6,662 nt of DNA from Bacteroidales bacterium UBA4866 (lineage in GTDB: Bacteria > Bacteroidota > Bacteroidia > Bacteroidales > P3), in NCBI GenBank assembly GCA_002399565.1, contig DHDW01000030.1:4893-11554 (forward strand). The letters run 5' to 3'. Within the stretch, counting starts at the first letter, position 1. The number at the start of each line of letters is the position of its first letter. Below, in pieces: positions 1 through 6,297 of the stretch. The notes under the pieces were generated by a model that had not been told where the DNA came from, searched no databases, and saw only the letters and a program-made list of their open reading frames with translations. Position numbers and translations under genes: made by a program.

Positions 1-39
1 TTTTTACCGGACAACAATGATATAGTATATATGTTTTCC

Positions 40-96
40 TTAAACCTCGTTTCAATTTATTCTTTCTTCGTTTTAATTTGCTGAAACAAGGTTTTA
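40..96 (-). repeat. Imperfect inverted repeat downstream of kdsA, possible 3' stem-loop
   Basis: Two 15-base arms at 40-54 and 82-96 are inverted copies with two differences, separated by a 27-base AT-rich loop. Read as the kdsA (minus) transcript, 14 of 15 positions can pair, one of them as a U-G wobble. Read as plus-strand RNA, that same position is a C-A mismatch. The minus-strand flank after the stem (GGAAAACAT) has no U-run, so this is not a classic intrinsic terminator. It starts 17 bases past the kdsA stop and could be a 3'-end-protecting or weak termination structure. The rest of 1-112 holds no gene I can support. Confidence 0.5.
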
Positions 97-112
97 TTTT
101 GAGAGAATAAAT

Positions 113-919
113 TTAGATAATTGCTTTTTTGATTTTCACTAATTTCTCCATTAAATCAGAAACCAAATTTAAAGAAATCATATTTGCACCATCACTCTTA
201 GCCTCTTTAGGATTTGGATGTGTTTCCATAAAAAGACCATCTGCTCCAACAGCAATTGCAGCCTTAGCAATGGTTTCAATCATTTTTGGTTGCCCTCCTG
301 TAACACCACTCGCTTGATTTGGTTGCTGAAGAGAGTGAGTAATATCCATAATAACAGGTACTTTATTTTCTTGCATTATTGGAATTGAGCGAAAATCAAC
401 CACTAAATCCTGATAACCAAACATTGTTCCCCTATCAGTAAGCATTATTTGACTATTTCCTTCTCTTCTAATCTTTTCAACAACATATTTCATTGAATCA
501 GCAGAAAGAAACTGTCCTTTTTTAACATTTACAATCTTATTTGTGCTTGCAGCAGCTAAAAGGATATCTGTTTGACGGCAAAGAAAGGCAGGAATTTGCA
601 AAATATCAACATAATCAGCTGCCAATATAGCCTCTTCTTTTGAATGAATATCTGTTATTACTGGAATATTATACTTTTCTTTAACCTTTTTCAGCACTTC
701 CAAACCTTCAATATCACCAATTCCTGAAAAAGAATCAATACTTGAACGATTAGCCTTACGATAAGAAGCCTTAAAAACAAATGGAATATTGTATTTATTA
801 GTAATTTCAATCAGTTTTTCTGCAATTTCAAATGGCATTTCCTTGTTTTCAATCACGCAAGGACCTGCAATTAGGAAAAAATTATCAGTACTGCATGTTA
901 GTCTTTTGTATAAATCCAT
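113..919 (-). CDS. kdsA: 3-deoxy-8-phosphooctulonate synthase (Kdo-8-phosphate synthase), metal-dependent class
   Basis: This cytoplasmic enzyme condenses phosphoenolpyruvate with arabinose 5-phosphate to give Kdo-8-phosphate, the precursor of the inner-core sugar of lipopolysaccharide. The 268 residues fit the family's normal length and the TIM-barrel fold. Visible signatures are AGPC (18-21), FKASYRKANRSS (49-60), INVKKGQF-type NVKKGQF (131-137), DRG (162-164), DITHSLQQP (192-200) and METHPNP (231-237). Cys21, His195, Glu232 and Asp243 fall exactly ten residues after the metal ligands known from the Aquifex enzyme (Cys11, His185, Glu222, Asp233). The E. coli metal-independent enzyme has Asn at the Cys position. 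The ATG at 919 is chosen because the family N-terminus is short and a promoter lies upstream. It is transcribed alone here, divergent from the small gene at 1009. No other Kdo gene is visible in the window. Confidence 0.97.
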   Translation of the reverse strand: MDLYKRLTCSTDNFFLIAGPCVIENKEMPFEIAEKLIEITNKYNIPFVFKASYRKANRSSIDSFSGIGDIEGLEVLKKVKEKYNIPVITDIHSKEEAILAADYVDILQIPAFLCRQTDILLAAASTNKIVNVKKGQFLSADSMKYVVEKIRREGNSQIMLTDRGTMFGYQDLVVDFRSIPIMQENKVPVIMDITHSLQQPNQASGVTGGQPKMIETIAKAAIAVGADGLFMETHPNPKEAKSDGANMISLNLVSDLMEKLVKIKKAII

Positions 920-973
920 AATATCAACTATTATTTGTTAATAAATCTTTTCGAAACACTTCTCTATCTTTTG

Positions 974-1005
974 CAAAATTAATACTTTTGTAAGCATAAT
1001 GGCAA
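974..1005 (-). promoter_or_regulatory. Probable kdsA promoter
   Basis: On the minus strand, TTG at 1005-1003 is followed by a 21-base spacer and then TAATTTTG at 981-974. This fits the Bacteroidota pattern TTG-N17-23-TAnnTTTG. Transcription would start near 967, leaving a leader of about 48 bases before the kdsA ATG. The -7 box is one base from the plus-strand box at 983-990, forming a near-palindrome. Confidence 0.55.
983..990 (+). promoter_or_regulatory. Candidate -7 box for the small gene at 1009
   Basis: TACTTTTG matches the Bacteroidota -7 consensus TAnnTTTG exactly. No TTG is found at the expected distance upstream (elements ending at 959-965), so the -33 part is weak or missing. Initiation near 996-998 would give a very short leader, about 12 bases, to the ATG at 1009. 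Confidence 0.4.
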
Positions 1006-1008
1006 GAA

Positions 1009-1233
1009 ATGAAAAATAAAAAACATAAACACTCCCCTCATAAGATAATGCTTTCAAGTTCTGATGAAAAGCTTTTGCTTCGCTATTGTGCAATAAACAA
1101 TATCGGGCAAACTGTTGCAATTAAGCGCATTTTGAGGACTTATTTGCAAGAAAATTTGCCCGAAATTTCTCCTGAGGCCGAAAATCAATTAGGTCTTTTT
1201 GACCCAGTTCAAATGAATATTTTCGACAAATAG
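1009..1233 (+). CDS. Small ribbon-helix-helix-like protein with two C-terminal clamp-binding-like motifs
   Basis: I do not recognise a named family for this 74-residue protein. A basic, His/Lys-rich N-terminus (2-12) precedes a short strand (KIML, 12-15). Two predicted helices follow, roughly 17-31 and 34-48, with the hydrophobic spacing and the I-K-R-I-L-R-T-Y-L ending typical of ribbon-helix-helix DNA-binding proteins. After an acidic linker come QLGLFD (60-65) and QMNIFD (68-73). QLGLF fits the bacterial beta-clamp-binding consensus QL[SD]LF, and QMNIF is a looser match. It is probably real: it is divergent from kdsA, has a -7 box upstream, shows a coherent amphipathic pattern, and packs one base from the next gene's end. 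Function is inferred only: perhaps a DNA-bound protein that contacts the replication clamp. The competing minus-strand frame lacks any family-like pattern. Confidence 0.72.
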   Translation: MKNKKHKHSPHKIMLSSSDEKLLLRYCAINNIGQTVAIKRILRTYLQENLPEISPEAENQLGLFDPVQMNIFDK

Positions 1234-1234
1234 A

Positions 1235-2185
1235 CTAAAAACTTAAAGGAATAGATAATCCAAATCTTTCCTTAAACTGTAAGTTTGAATTAAAATCGTT
1301 GTTATAAACTATTTGAAAATTAAAGAAGGCTGACAAATATTTATTTACCTTCAATGTTACAAAAGTTTCAAAGTTTATGTCTGTATTTCTGTAAAAAACA
1401 GATTCCTTCTTATAATCACTAAAGAATTCTAATTTAGAAAGCACATGAACATTCTTAAACACTTCCTTTTCAACAAAAACTTTAATATAAGATCCTAATG
1501 CAAAATGGAAATTATCTCCAGGAGTTATACCGAAGGCATTCCCAACAGTAATTAAATCCTCATTAAGTACAAAAGTTGTTCTTCCTGTTATTGGTGAAAT
1601 AAGCAATGAAAGATAAGGTCTTGGTTTATATTCCAACCCTATTGACGTAATTAAGTAAGCAGGAGAAAGAAAAGACGAAACCAGAATAGTATCATTCTTA
1701 AATCCATCATCAAACTGCGATTTAAAGTTAACAAGTGCAGAATAGTTCCAACATTTAAAAGCTTTGTAACCAAAAATGGAGTTAAGTTCTATCTTATCTT
1801 CATTCTTTCTAAATTTGTTTCCTGAATCAAATATCCCTTCGCCATTATTATCTTGACGCATTTTCCCATAACTTAGCTCAACAGAGTTATCCCATTTAAT
1901 ACTTTGCTTTCTGTAGTTATAGAAACCTTTGAAAAAAGCCGAAAAAGCCAAACTTCCAACTCCTCCTTGTTCCCAATTCTCAAACATATTCTGTTCTGCA
2001 TTGAGAGTAAGGTTATTTTTCAATATCCAAGCCTTAGGCTTTGCAGTGGTATCACTGATTATTTTTGCAGCTTTTGTTGCTGCATCATTTGCAGCAGAAA
2101 CAGCATTATTCTTAACATCATCTTGTGAGTAAGAAAGGATCGAAAAACAAAATATCAATCCTAAAAATAGAATTATTTTTTTCAT
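1235..2185 (-). CDS. DUF3078 family protein, predicted outer-membrane beta-barrel
   Basis: This is a 316-residue protein of a family found in Bacteroidota and of unknown function. A signal peptide covers about 1-20 (Lys2-3, hydrophobic core IILFLGLIFCFSILS), with likely cleavage before Gln21. An Ala-rich stretch (28-42) follows. The family core begins at W53 and includes NWEQGG (70-75), the paired aromatic strand segments around 80-105, LSPAY (173-177) and SPITG (197-201). Much of the chain alternates polar and hydrophobic residues as in beta-strands. It ends in GLSIPLSF with a terminal Phe, the signature recognised by the BAM assembly machinery. It is the last gene of the minus-strand operon, 26 bp after the DUF2461 gene, with no promoter match in that gap. 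Its stop lies one base from the stop of the small plus-strand gene, leaving no room for a separate terminator. Family assignment is good; the barrel location is inferred. Confidence 0.88.
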   Translation of the reverse strand: MKKIILFLGLIFCFSILSYSQDDVKNNAVSAANDAATKAAKIISDTTAKPKAWILKNNLTLNAEQNMFENWEQGGVGSLAFSAFFKGFYNYRKQSIKWDNSVELSYGKMRQDNNGEGIFDSGNKFRKNEDKIELNSIFGYKAFKCWNYSALVNFKSQFDDGFKNDTILVSSFLSPAYLITSIGLEYKPRPYLSLLISPITGRTTFVLNEDLITVGNAFGITPGDNFHFALGSYIKVFVEKEVFKNVHVLSKLEFFSDYKKESVFYRNTDINFETFVTLKVNKYLSAFFNFQIVYNNDFNSNLQFKERFGLSIPLSF

Positions 2186-2211
2186 ATATCAATATTTATT
2201 ATTATTCAAAA

Positions 2212-2886
2212 TCAAGCTAAAGCTCTAAAAAGAAACTCATTCAAATCTTTCATTGACTTGTAAGCATCCAATACAAAATCCAAAAAACCTTCCTCCATTG
2301 CTTTTTCAACAGAGAAAAAGAAAGCAGGACAATATTCTTTATTCCTTAACAAATCAATATCTTTCCAATCTTTCGGGAATCCCTTAGGTGCAGTTTTCAA
2401 TCTCTCTTCGGAGTTTATGGACGGAAAATACTTAAGAAACTCTTTGTTATTAATTATTGACTTAAACTCATCAACATTATAAAATATCTCCTCTCTAATC
2501 TTCTTTAATGTTGTAGTCTCTGGAGCATGAATACCACCAGCTATCATTCCTGAGCCATCTTCCAAATGCAAATAATAGCAAGGGATATTTCCTCCTAATC
2601 GCTTGTTCCCATAAAATAAGACTGAAGAAATATAGGATTTATAGGGCGATTTATCTTGAGAAAACCGAATATCCCTATTTTGCCTATACATTGTATCCTT
2701 TGCATCAATAATTTCAATATTTTTATCAAACTTTCTAACCTGAGGGATTAATAAATTGGCAAAATCCTCCATTTCCTTTCTTGCTTCATTAACTCTTTGT
2801 TTATTGAGCAAATACCAATCTCTATTATTATTCAAACGAATATCCCTTAAGAGTTCAAAAAAATCCTTACTAAAACCTGTTTTCAT
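2212..2886 (-). CDS. DUF2461 family protein (TIGR02453-like)
   Basis: This 224-residue protein has no signal peptide or membrane segment and is probably cytoplasmic. Family signatures run its length: FFELLRDIRLNNNRDWY near the N-terminus (9-25), then YRQNRDIRFSQDKSPYK (67-83), the strand YYLHLEDGSGMIAGGIH (104-120), and LKTAPKGFPKDWKDIDLLRNKEY (163-185). The invariant Arg, Asp and Lys residues of the RDxRFSxDKSPYK block are all present, so the protein looks intact. The biochemical role of DUF2461 is not established. The ATG at 2886 lies 6 bases after the stop of the VWA gene, implying co-transcription and perhaps translational coupling. Length is usual for the family. Confidence 0.9.
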   Translation of the reverse strand: MKTGFSKDFFELLRDIRLNNNRDWYLLNKQRVNEARKEMEDFANLLIPQVRKFDKNIEIIDAKDTMYRQNRDIRFSQDKSPYKSYISSVLFYGNKRLGGNIPCYYLHLEDGSGMIAGGIHAPETTTLKKIREEIFYNVDEFKSIINNKEFLKYFPSINSEERLKTAPKGFPKDWKDIDLLRNKEYCPAFFFSVEKAMEEGFLDFVLDAYKSMKDLNEFLFRALA

Positions 2887-2892
2887 TTCTAA

Positions 2893-4944
2893 TCATTTAG
2901 TCTTTTTAAATAATAAATATGTTTCCATACCAACACTTAACAAAAGCAAAATTAGTAAAATAATTGACATATAATTACCATTCTTAGTTTTTGTGAAATA
3001 AGAACTAATCACTTGTTTTTTTGTGTCTAAGATATTATAATATCCCAGAGAGTATTTTTTAAGTTCAGAATTTATATTATTTGCATCCATGAAACTTAAA
3101 TTTGATTCCACCCTATTATAGTTGATAGATAATCCCCCAAAGACTTCTTTTTCCTGTTCAATATTATAATTGCCTGCTTTATTGGTTTGATTGTGCATTA
3201 CCAAAGACCTCATTCTATTATTCTTTCTTAACTCTGGAATAAAAGAAACTTTCTTATCGGTTGATACTATTTCAGCTACATTAATCTTTTTGCCGTCTTT
3301 GAGTTTGGATATATCAATTTGAATATCATCTTCAAAGAAATAATAAGGCAAAGGGATAACTTGGCTAAAAAGAGCCATATTCCAAATTGTTGGAACAAAG
3401 AGTGATTGCTTAACAAAATCGGTAAAATCTTCAGTTAAATTGGTTGAAAAAACATAAGCCTTGCTATTATTTTCCTGACTAACCAATAAGAAATCATCCT
3501 GGCTCTGAAACTTCATTATTGATTCTCTTGCAGTTTGAGAAGAGGAAGATAATTTATAATATTGTTTGGCAGTTGGCATTTCAATATTTTCTACATCCTG
3601 ACTAAATACTCCTTTGTAAAGCTTGTTGTTTTGATTGATTATTGAGACCTTATTTTGTTTTTTTATGAGTTCAGAAAAATACGGAATTTGAAGAGATTGC
3701 ATTGCATTTTGAAAAGATTGCAAATTCATTTTTTCTGAAGGAACAATAAGAATATCTCCTCCCTGTTCCCTAAAACGCTTTATTTCAGAAACCAAACCTG
3801 ATGAGAATTCGCTTAGTTCATTCAAAATAATAAATGAATAATTGTCAAAATCATTGAAGTCGATTGTTTTCTCGCTCATATTCTTAATTTCAATTTCATT
3901 ATTATTGGAAAACAAACGAGATAAATATGGATTTGGATTATTTGAATTAATTGAAAGAATTTCTAACTTAGGGCTGGTTTGAAGAGTAAAGAAGAAATCA
4001 TCGTCAAAAGTTATTGGGTTATCAATTATTGAAACTCTCCCATGTTGAATGCCGTGTTTCTTAAGAGTAAAGTTCAATTTAACAATTTGAGATTGATTTT
4101 TATCTATATCAGCACTTGAAACCGAAATCTGTTTATTATTTATGAAAAGCTTTACAGAAACTTTCTCTGCTTTCTTTTCCGACTTATTTACAATACGAAC
4201 ATTTAAAGCAATATTTTGTCCCACTTGGAATATTGGATCAACAAATGAAATGGAATCAACATAAATATTATCAATATTATTTGCATTTAAAGGAACCAAA
4301 AGAGTTCTTATTAAGCTGTCCTTAGGAAAATTTGACACATCAAAACTTGAAGCTTGAAAGTCAGAAACAAAAAATATTCTTTTATTAAAGCCATGTTTGG
4401 TATTCAATAAATCGAAAGAACGTGAAATCAACTTAGAATTAAACTCTGAAGAAGGGGAAATTTCCACCTGATTCAAAAGTTCAATAAATTTATCCTTATT
4501 AACAAACTGCTGGTGCCTTCCCTCTAAGTCCATTGTCAACAATAGAAATAAATCATTACTATTGTATTGTTCAGTAATCTCCTTTGCATTTTGCTTAGCC
4601 TCATCCAATAATCTTCCTTGACGACCTTGATTTTGCATAGAAAAACTATTATCCACAAAAACCACAACTGCATTTAATCCCTTTTCAACAAGCTTTTCTT
4701 CCTTATTGGGGAAAAAAGGTTGTGCAAACAACAGAACTAAAAGAATAATAGAAAGTATACGAGTAAAAAGAAGAAGTCTATTTCTAATCTTATTTTGCTT
4801 TTTTGTACTTATCTCAACTTCCTTTAGAAACTTAACATTGGTGAAGTAAACCTTCTTAAATCGTCTAAAATTAAAAAGATGTATAATTATTGGAATTGCT
4901 ATTGCCAATAGACCAAAAAGATAAAATGGATTTATAAAGTGCAT
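2893..4944 (-). CDS. BatA-type membrane protein with VWA domain
   Basis: This 683-residue inner-membrane protein opens with the BatA N-terminal signature: FINPFYLFGLLAIAIPIIIHLF (3-24, first membrane helix), the basic FRRFKKVYF (26-34), then LLLFTRILSIILLVLLFAQPF (57-77, second helix). A von Willebrand A domain follows, with VVVFVDNSFSM (93-103) giving the metal-site DxSxS (Asp98, Ser100, Ser102) and FVSDF (192-196) a likely later metal-site Asp. Residues 235-300 look like a beta-sandwich of the CARDB type. Residues 325-425 resemble a glutamine-amidotransferase-like fold (FIILNELSEFSSG, then EQGGDILIVP). A third helix (657-677) is followed by a Lys-rich end. Most of the chain should be periplasmic. 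BatA relatives are linked to stress tolerance, but this long form has no settled function. It heads the operon and has its own promoter. Confidence 0.9.
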   Translation of the reverse strand: MHFINPFYLFGLLAIAIPIIIHLFNFRRFKKVYFTNVKFLKEVEISTKKQNKIRNRLLLFTRILSIILLVLLFAQPFFPNKEEKLVEKGLNAVVVFVDNSFSMQNQGRQGRLLDEAKQNAKEITEQYNSNDLFLLLTMDLEGRHQQFVNKDKFIELLNQVEISPSSEFNSKLISRSFDLLNTKHGFNKRIFFVSDFQASSFDVSNFPKDSLIRTLLVPLNANNIDNIYVDSISFVDPIFQVGQNIALNVRIVNKSEKKAEKVSVKLFINNKQISVSSADIDKNQSQIVKLNFTLKKHGIQHGRVSIIDNPITFDDDFFFTLQTSPKLEILSINSNNPNPYLSRLFSNNNEIEIKNMSEKTIDFNDFDNYSFIILNELSEFSSGLVSEIKRFREQGGDILIVPSEKMNLQSFQNAMQSLQIPYFSELIKKQNKVSIINQNNKLYKGVFSQDVENIEMPTAKQYYKLSSSSQTARESIMKFQSQDDFLLVSQENNSKAYVFSTNLTEDFTDFVKQSLFVPTIWNMALFSQVIPLPYYFFEDDIQIDISKLKDGKKINVAEIVSTDKKVSFIPELRKNNRMRSLVMHNQTNKAGNYNIEQEKEVFGGLSINYNRVESNLSFMDANNINSELKKYSLGYYNILDTKKQVISSYFTKTKNGNYMSIILLILLLLSVGMETYLLFKKTK

Positions 4945-4968
4945 TTATTGTAAAAACGTTGATTTAAT

Positions 4969-5001
4969 TTTGCGAAAGTACAAAAAAATTATATACCTTT
5001 G
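4969..5001 (+). promoter_or_regulatory. Promoter of the membrane-protein/pepE/tsaC operon
   Basis: TTTG (4969-4972), a 21-base spacer and TACCTTTG (4994-5001) match the Bacteroidota consensus at every defined position. The start would be near 5007-5009, leaving about 24 bases before the ATG at 5032. This also rules out the upstream TTG at 4999 as a start codon, since it lies inside the -7 box. Confidence 0.65.
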
Positions 5002-5005
5002 CGAA
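4973..5005 (-). promoter_or_regulatory. Probable promoter of the VWA/DUF2461/DUF3078 operon
   Basis: On the minus strand, TTCG (5005-5002), a 21-base spacer and TACTTTCG (4980-4973) resemble the Bacteroidota TTTG/TAnnTTTG pair, each with a T-to-C change in the TTTG core. The predicted start near 4967 gives a leader of about 22 bases to the ATG at 4944. It occupies the same DNA as the opposite-strand promoter. Confidence 0.45.
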
Positions 5006-5031
5006 GTATTAACCTTAAAAATATAATTATA

Positions 5032-5508
5032 ATGGAAGAAATTACAATTGAAAATGAAGTTCGCCAAGAACAAGAAGAATTAATCATTAATCAAGAAATC
5101 AAAAATCATCTTTTGGTTTACTGCAAATGGGGTAAGTTTTTTGGAATACTTGCCTATATTGGAGCAGCATTTATGTTTATCTTATCTATCATATACTTAT
5201 TTATCGATACGCTTACATTCGCTTTAGAAATGTTATGGGGAAGTTATGTAAATATTATTTCTTTTATTGTTTTCTTTGCTTGTTCAATTCTTTACTTTAT
5301 TGGAGGAAGATTAATTATTCAATCTTCAAACTATACTAAAATTGGAATTATTCAAAATAATCAAACAAAAGTAGAAAAAGGAACTCAAAAACTTGCTTCA
5401 TTAATGAATTTTATGGGAATTGCTACCATAGTTGGAATATGTCTTTATATCATTTTTATTATTATAATGGTTATTATTGGCGTTAATACTGCAATTCAAA
5501 CATTTTAA
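5032..5508 (+). CDS. Three-helix membrane protein, probable DUF5362 family
   Basis: With the ATG at 5032 this is a 158-residue inner-membrane protein. An acidic, Glu-rich cytoplasmic-like head (1-28) leads to a KWGKFFGIL entry (32-40) and three hydrophobic segments: about 35-58, 71-92 and 126-150. A polar, Asn/Gln/Lys-rich segment (96-122) lies between helices two and three and looks amphipathic. The pattern resembles the Bacteroidota DUF5362 proteins, but I rely on overall look rather than on a unique motif. No catalytic residues are evident, so I assign no function. An in-frame TTG 33 bases upstream falls inside the promoter and is rejected as the start. The gene is first in the plus-strand operon, 23 bases before pepE. 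Confidence 0.8.
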   Translation: MEEITIENEVRQEQEELIINQEIKNHLLVYCKWGKFFGILAYIGAAFMFILSIIYLFIDTLTFALEMLWGSYVNIISFIVFFACSILYFIGGRLIIQSSNYTKIGIIQNNQTKVEKGTQKLASLMNFMGIATIVGICLYIIFIIIMVIIGVNTAIQTF

Positions 5509-5531
5509 ACTATAATATACTTATTTTATTT

Positions 5532-6251
5532 ATGAAAAGAAACCTTTTATTAATTAGTAATTCAACTAATCCTGGGGAAGCATATCTTGGATGGTGTCAA
5601 GATATGATTAAAGACTTTTGCTTAAGACATAATGTTAAGGATGTATTATTCATTCCTTACGCAGGAGTGTCAATGGGCTACGATGTTTATGAACAAAAAG
5701 TTCAAAAAGTATTTAACACCTTAGGCCTAAATCTTTATAGTATTCATAAGGAAAACAATCCTATTGAAGCTGTAAAAAATGCAAAATGTATTGCCGTTGG
5801 AGGAGGAAACACATTCCATTTAGCTTATGAGCTTCATAGAAACAATTTAATGGAAGAAATAGCTACAGTAGCAAAAGAAGGTCTGCCTTATATGGGATGG
5901 AGTGCAGGAAGTAATATTGCTGGTCCTACCTTAAAGACAACCAACGACATGCCTATAATTGAGCCAAAAAGCTTTAACTGTATGAACTTAGTTCCATTCC
6001 AAATAAATCCTCACTATACTGATTTCTTTGATCCAAAACATGGAGGAGAAACAAGAGATGATAGATTGGGAGAATTTATAAAAATTGAACCTAATGTTTG
6101 GGTCGCTGGAATTAGAGAAGCCACAGCTCTTTCTTTAGAAAAAGGAAACTTAAAACTTATTGGAAGAAACAACAAGATGAAGGTTCTCAAAGGAGATAGA
6201 GAAGCTAAAGAGTATACATTAAATGATGATATTAATTTTTTAATGCAATAA
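5532..6251 (+). CDS. pepE: Dipeptidase E (alpha-aspartyl dipeptidase), peptidase family S51
   Basis: This cytoplasmic serine peptidase cleaves dipeptides with an N-terminal aspartate, recycling Asp-X peptides. Its 239 residues match the usual length of about 230-240. The fold is that of class I glutamine amidotransferase-like proteins. Visible features are the N-terminal strand and LLLISNST (5-12), FIPYAG (40-45), the glycine-rich CIAVGGGNTFHL (86-97), the nucleophile elbow GWSAGSN (122-128), TTNDMPI (136-142), FQINPHY (156-162) and GETRDDR (172-178). Ser124, Asp139 and His161 each sit four residues after the Salmonella PepE triad (Ser120, Asp135, His157), so the triad is complete and its spacing unchanged. 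It starts 23 bases after the membrane protein gene with no clear promoter between, so it is probably co-transcribed. The next gene follows after 46 bases. Confidence 0.96.
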   Translation: MKRNLLLISNSTNPGEAYLGWCQDMIKDFCLRHNVKDVLFIPYAGVSMGYDVYEQKVQKVFNTLGLNLYSIHKENNPIEAVKNAKCIAVGGGNTFHLAYELHRNNLMEEIATVAKEGLPYMGWSAGSNIAGPTLKTTNDMPIIEPKSFNCMNLVPFQINPHYTDFFDPKHGGETRDDRLGEFIKIEPNVWVAGIREATALSLEKGNLKLIGRNNKMKVLKGDREAKEYTLNDDINFLMQ

Positions 6252-6297
6252 ATTAACTCATCCCTATCTATTCTAAGTTACAAAAAACACAAGAATA

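Noticed and set aside
1..20. Possible C-terminal tail of a plus-strand gene entering the window (reads F-T-G-Q-Q-stop, ending at 18-20)
   Set aside because: Five codons at the edge cannot be told from chance without the upstream sequence.
40..96. Inverted repeat as an intrinsic terminator or as insertion-sequence ends
   Set aside because: There is no U-run after the stem in the kdsA direction, and no transposase or target duplication is visible, so I list it only as an inverted repeat.
129..317. 62-residue plus-strand open frame inside kdsA
   Set aside because: It is the antisense shadow of a firmly identified gene and has no start signals.
938..1120. 60-residue minus-strand open frame overlapping the small gene and the kdsA promoter
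   Set aside because: It runs through the divergent promoter region, has no recognisable pattern, and conflicts with the better-supported plus-strand gene.
1904..2132. Two overlapping plus-strand open frames inside the DUF3078 gene
   Set aside because: They are antisense to the signal peptide and N-terminal part of a gene with clear family motifs; the apparent hydrophobic and Cys-rich content comes from the opposite strand.
2756..2974. 72-residue plus-strand open frame across the DUF2461/VWA junction
   Set aside because: It is antisense to two supported genes, with no promoter or family resemblance.
4999..5031. Eleven-codon N-terminal extension of the membrane protein from a TTG
   Set aside because: The TTG lies inside the consensus -7 box, so it would not be transcribed; ATG at 5032 has a normal leader.
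4893..5035. Riboswitch or structured leader in the divergent gap upstream of the VWA operon and the membrane protein
   Set aside because: Predicted leaders are only about 22-25 bases, too short for a known riboswitch, and I see no stem.
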